A DNA stretch of 40,921 nucleotides, from positions 1 to 40,921 of IMG/VR virus record IMGVR_UViG_3300033553_000829. The stretch is one strand, 5' to 3'. The first letter of the stretch is position 1; each line of letters begins with the position of its first letter. The notes under the pieces were generated by a model. That model saw only the letters and a program-made list of their open reading frames with translations. It had not been told where the DNA came from and ran no database searches. Origin of the DNA: a virus. Both the position numbers and the translations under genes were made by a program. This document shows positions 40,517 through 40,921 of the stretch, one piece after another.

Positions 40517-40921
40517 CTAATTATTGGGGTGATATTCCCCATGTCCGGTTGTGTTTCCTGCTGCATCTTGTTGCTCTACAGGTATCCCGCCATCCCCTTT
40601 GCTATCCAGCATCTGCATACTCTCAACGATCATGGAGTGCTTAGAGCGCTTTTGCCCACTTGTCTTATCAACCCATTGCTCAAAGTTCAATCGTCCCTCT
40701 ACGAGGATTTTAGAACCCTTGCGAAGGTATTGATTGGCAACCTCACCGCTACGCCCAAAAAAGGTGATATCAACAAAACATGTCTCTTCTTTTTTCTCAC
40801 CGTTTACCGTAAACTTACGGCTTATAGCAATCGCAGTGTTTGCAATCGCAGAACCATTTTGAGAATATCTAAGTTCAATATCGCGGGTTAGGTTCCCGAC
40901 TAAGATCACTTTATTGAACAT
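40517..40921 (-). CDS. ssb: single-stranded DNA-binding protein
   Basis: A 134-residue SSB with a complete OB fold: FNKVILVGNLTRDIELRYS, AIANTAIAIS, EETCFVDITFFGRSGEVANQ YLRKGSKILVEG. The C-terminus (TGHGEYHPNN) lacks the acidic DDDIPF-like tip that binds partner proteins in host SSBs, which suggests a phage-specific version. The start codon is the last triplet of the window, so the gene is complete but its promoter is not visible. Confidence 0.9.
   Translation of the reverse strand: MFNKVILVGNLTRDIELRYSQNGSAIANTAIAISRKFTVNGEKKEETCFVDITFFGRSGEVANQYLRKGSKILVEGRLNFEQWVDKTSGQKRSKHSMIVESMQMLDSKGDGGIPVEQQDAAGNTTGHGEYHPNN

Larger units (their letters stand above)
1132..40921. mobile_element. prophage (left part; right end outside window)
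   Basis: Everything after the tRNA has phage character: integrase, CI/Cro-type switch, antirepressor, parAB, terminase, portal, capsid, tail fibre with a DGR, and lysis genes. The late genes read toward the integrase end. The last gene, ssb, still looks phage-encoded and no duplicate of the tRNA 3' end was found, so the right boundary lies outside. The exact attachment core cannot be set from one end. Confidence 0.93.

Overview
This window looks like the left part, probably most, of a prophage of about 40 kb or more in a Campylobacterota (epsilonproteobacterial) chromosome. The gene style and moderate GC suggest a Sulfuricurvum/Sulfurimonas-like host, but that is inference. Only the first 1.1 kb is chromosomal: mutY on the minus strand and an initiator tRNA-fMet on the plus strand. 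A tyrosine integrase gene starts directly behind the tRNA 3' end, as expected for insertion at a tRNA gene. No second copy of the tRNA end is seen, so the other attachment site should lie beyond position 40921.

Layout. 1164-4409 (minus): integrase, an excisionase-like HTH protein, a PD-(D/E)xK-type nuclease-like protein, a winged-helix replication-type protein and a Cro-like regulator. 4517-5194 (plus): a CI/S24 repressor facing the Cro-like gene across a 107-base control region. 5195-6038: a gene-poor stretch full of short repeats and hairpins. 6039-12905 (plus): a lipoprotein/membrane-protein cluster, a BRO-N antirepressor behind a promoter flanked by two operator-like palindromes, then a tightly overlapping operon of small genes with parA, a DUF2786 gene and parB. 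12955-40921 (minus): the virion, lysis and packaging module. Read in the direction of transcription it runs ssb, early-type genes, terminase small and large subunits, scaffold, N4-gp56-type major capsid protein, adaptor, internal virion proteins, a tail fibre, lysis genes, a 2301-residue polyvalent ejection-type protein and a P22-type portal.

The clearest special system is a complete diversity-generating retroelement (DGR) at 25311-29299: tail-fibre target gene with a C-terminal variable repeat (VR), avd, template repeat (TR) and a reverse transcriptase, in the classical order. TR and VR align without gaps over 109 bases. Of 13 differences, 12 fall at template adenines, so this element has been active and probably diversifies receptor binding.

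Other notable points. (1) parA has no ATG/GTG/TTG start; its frame begins at an ATA codon with a well-placed ribosome binding site, overlapping the previous stop codon. (2) A 16-bp palindrome, AATCCGCCGGCGGATT, occurs seven times, mostly inside genes, where it encodes NPPAD or KSAGG. (3) A second repeat with core CAAATGGGGCG occurs six times, only in and around the immunity/replication region. (4) An identical 18-bp motif lies 42-45 bases upstream of three late genes, a strong candidate late promoter that divides the virion genes into three units. (5) Holin-like, inner-spanin and outer-spanin genes are nested in overlapping frames. (6) A hairpin in the gene-poor stretch copies the anticodon stem of the tRNA-fMet at the integration site.
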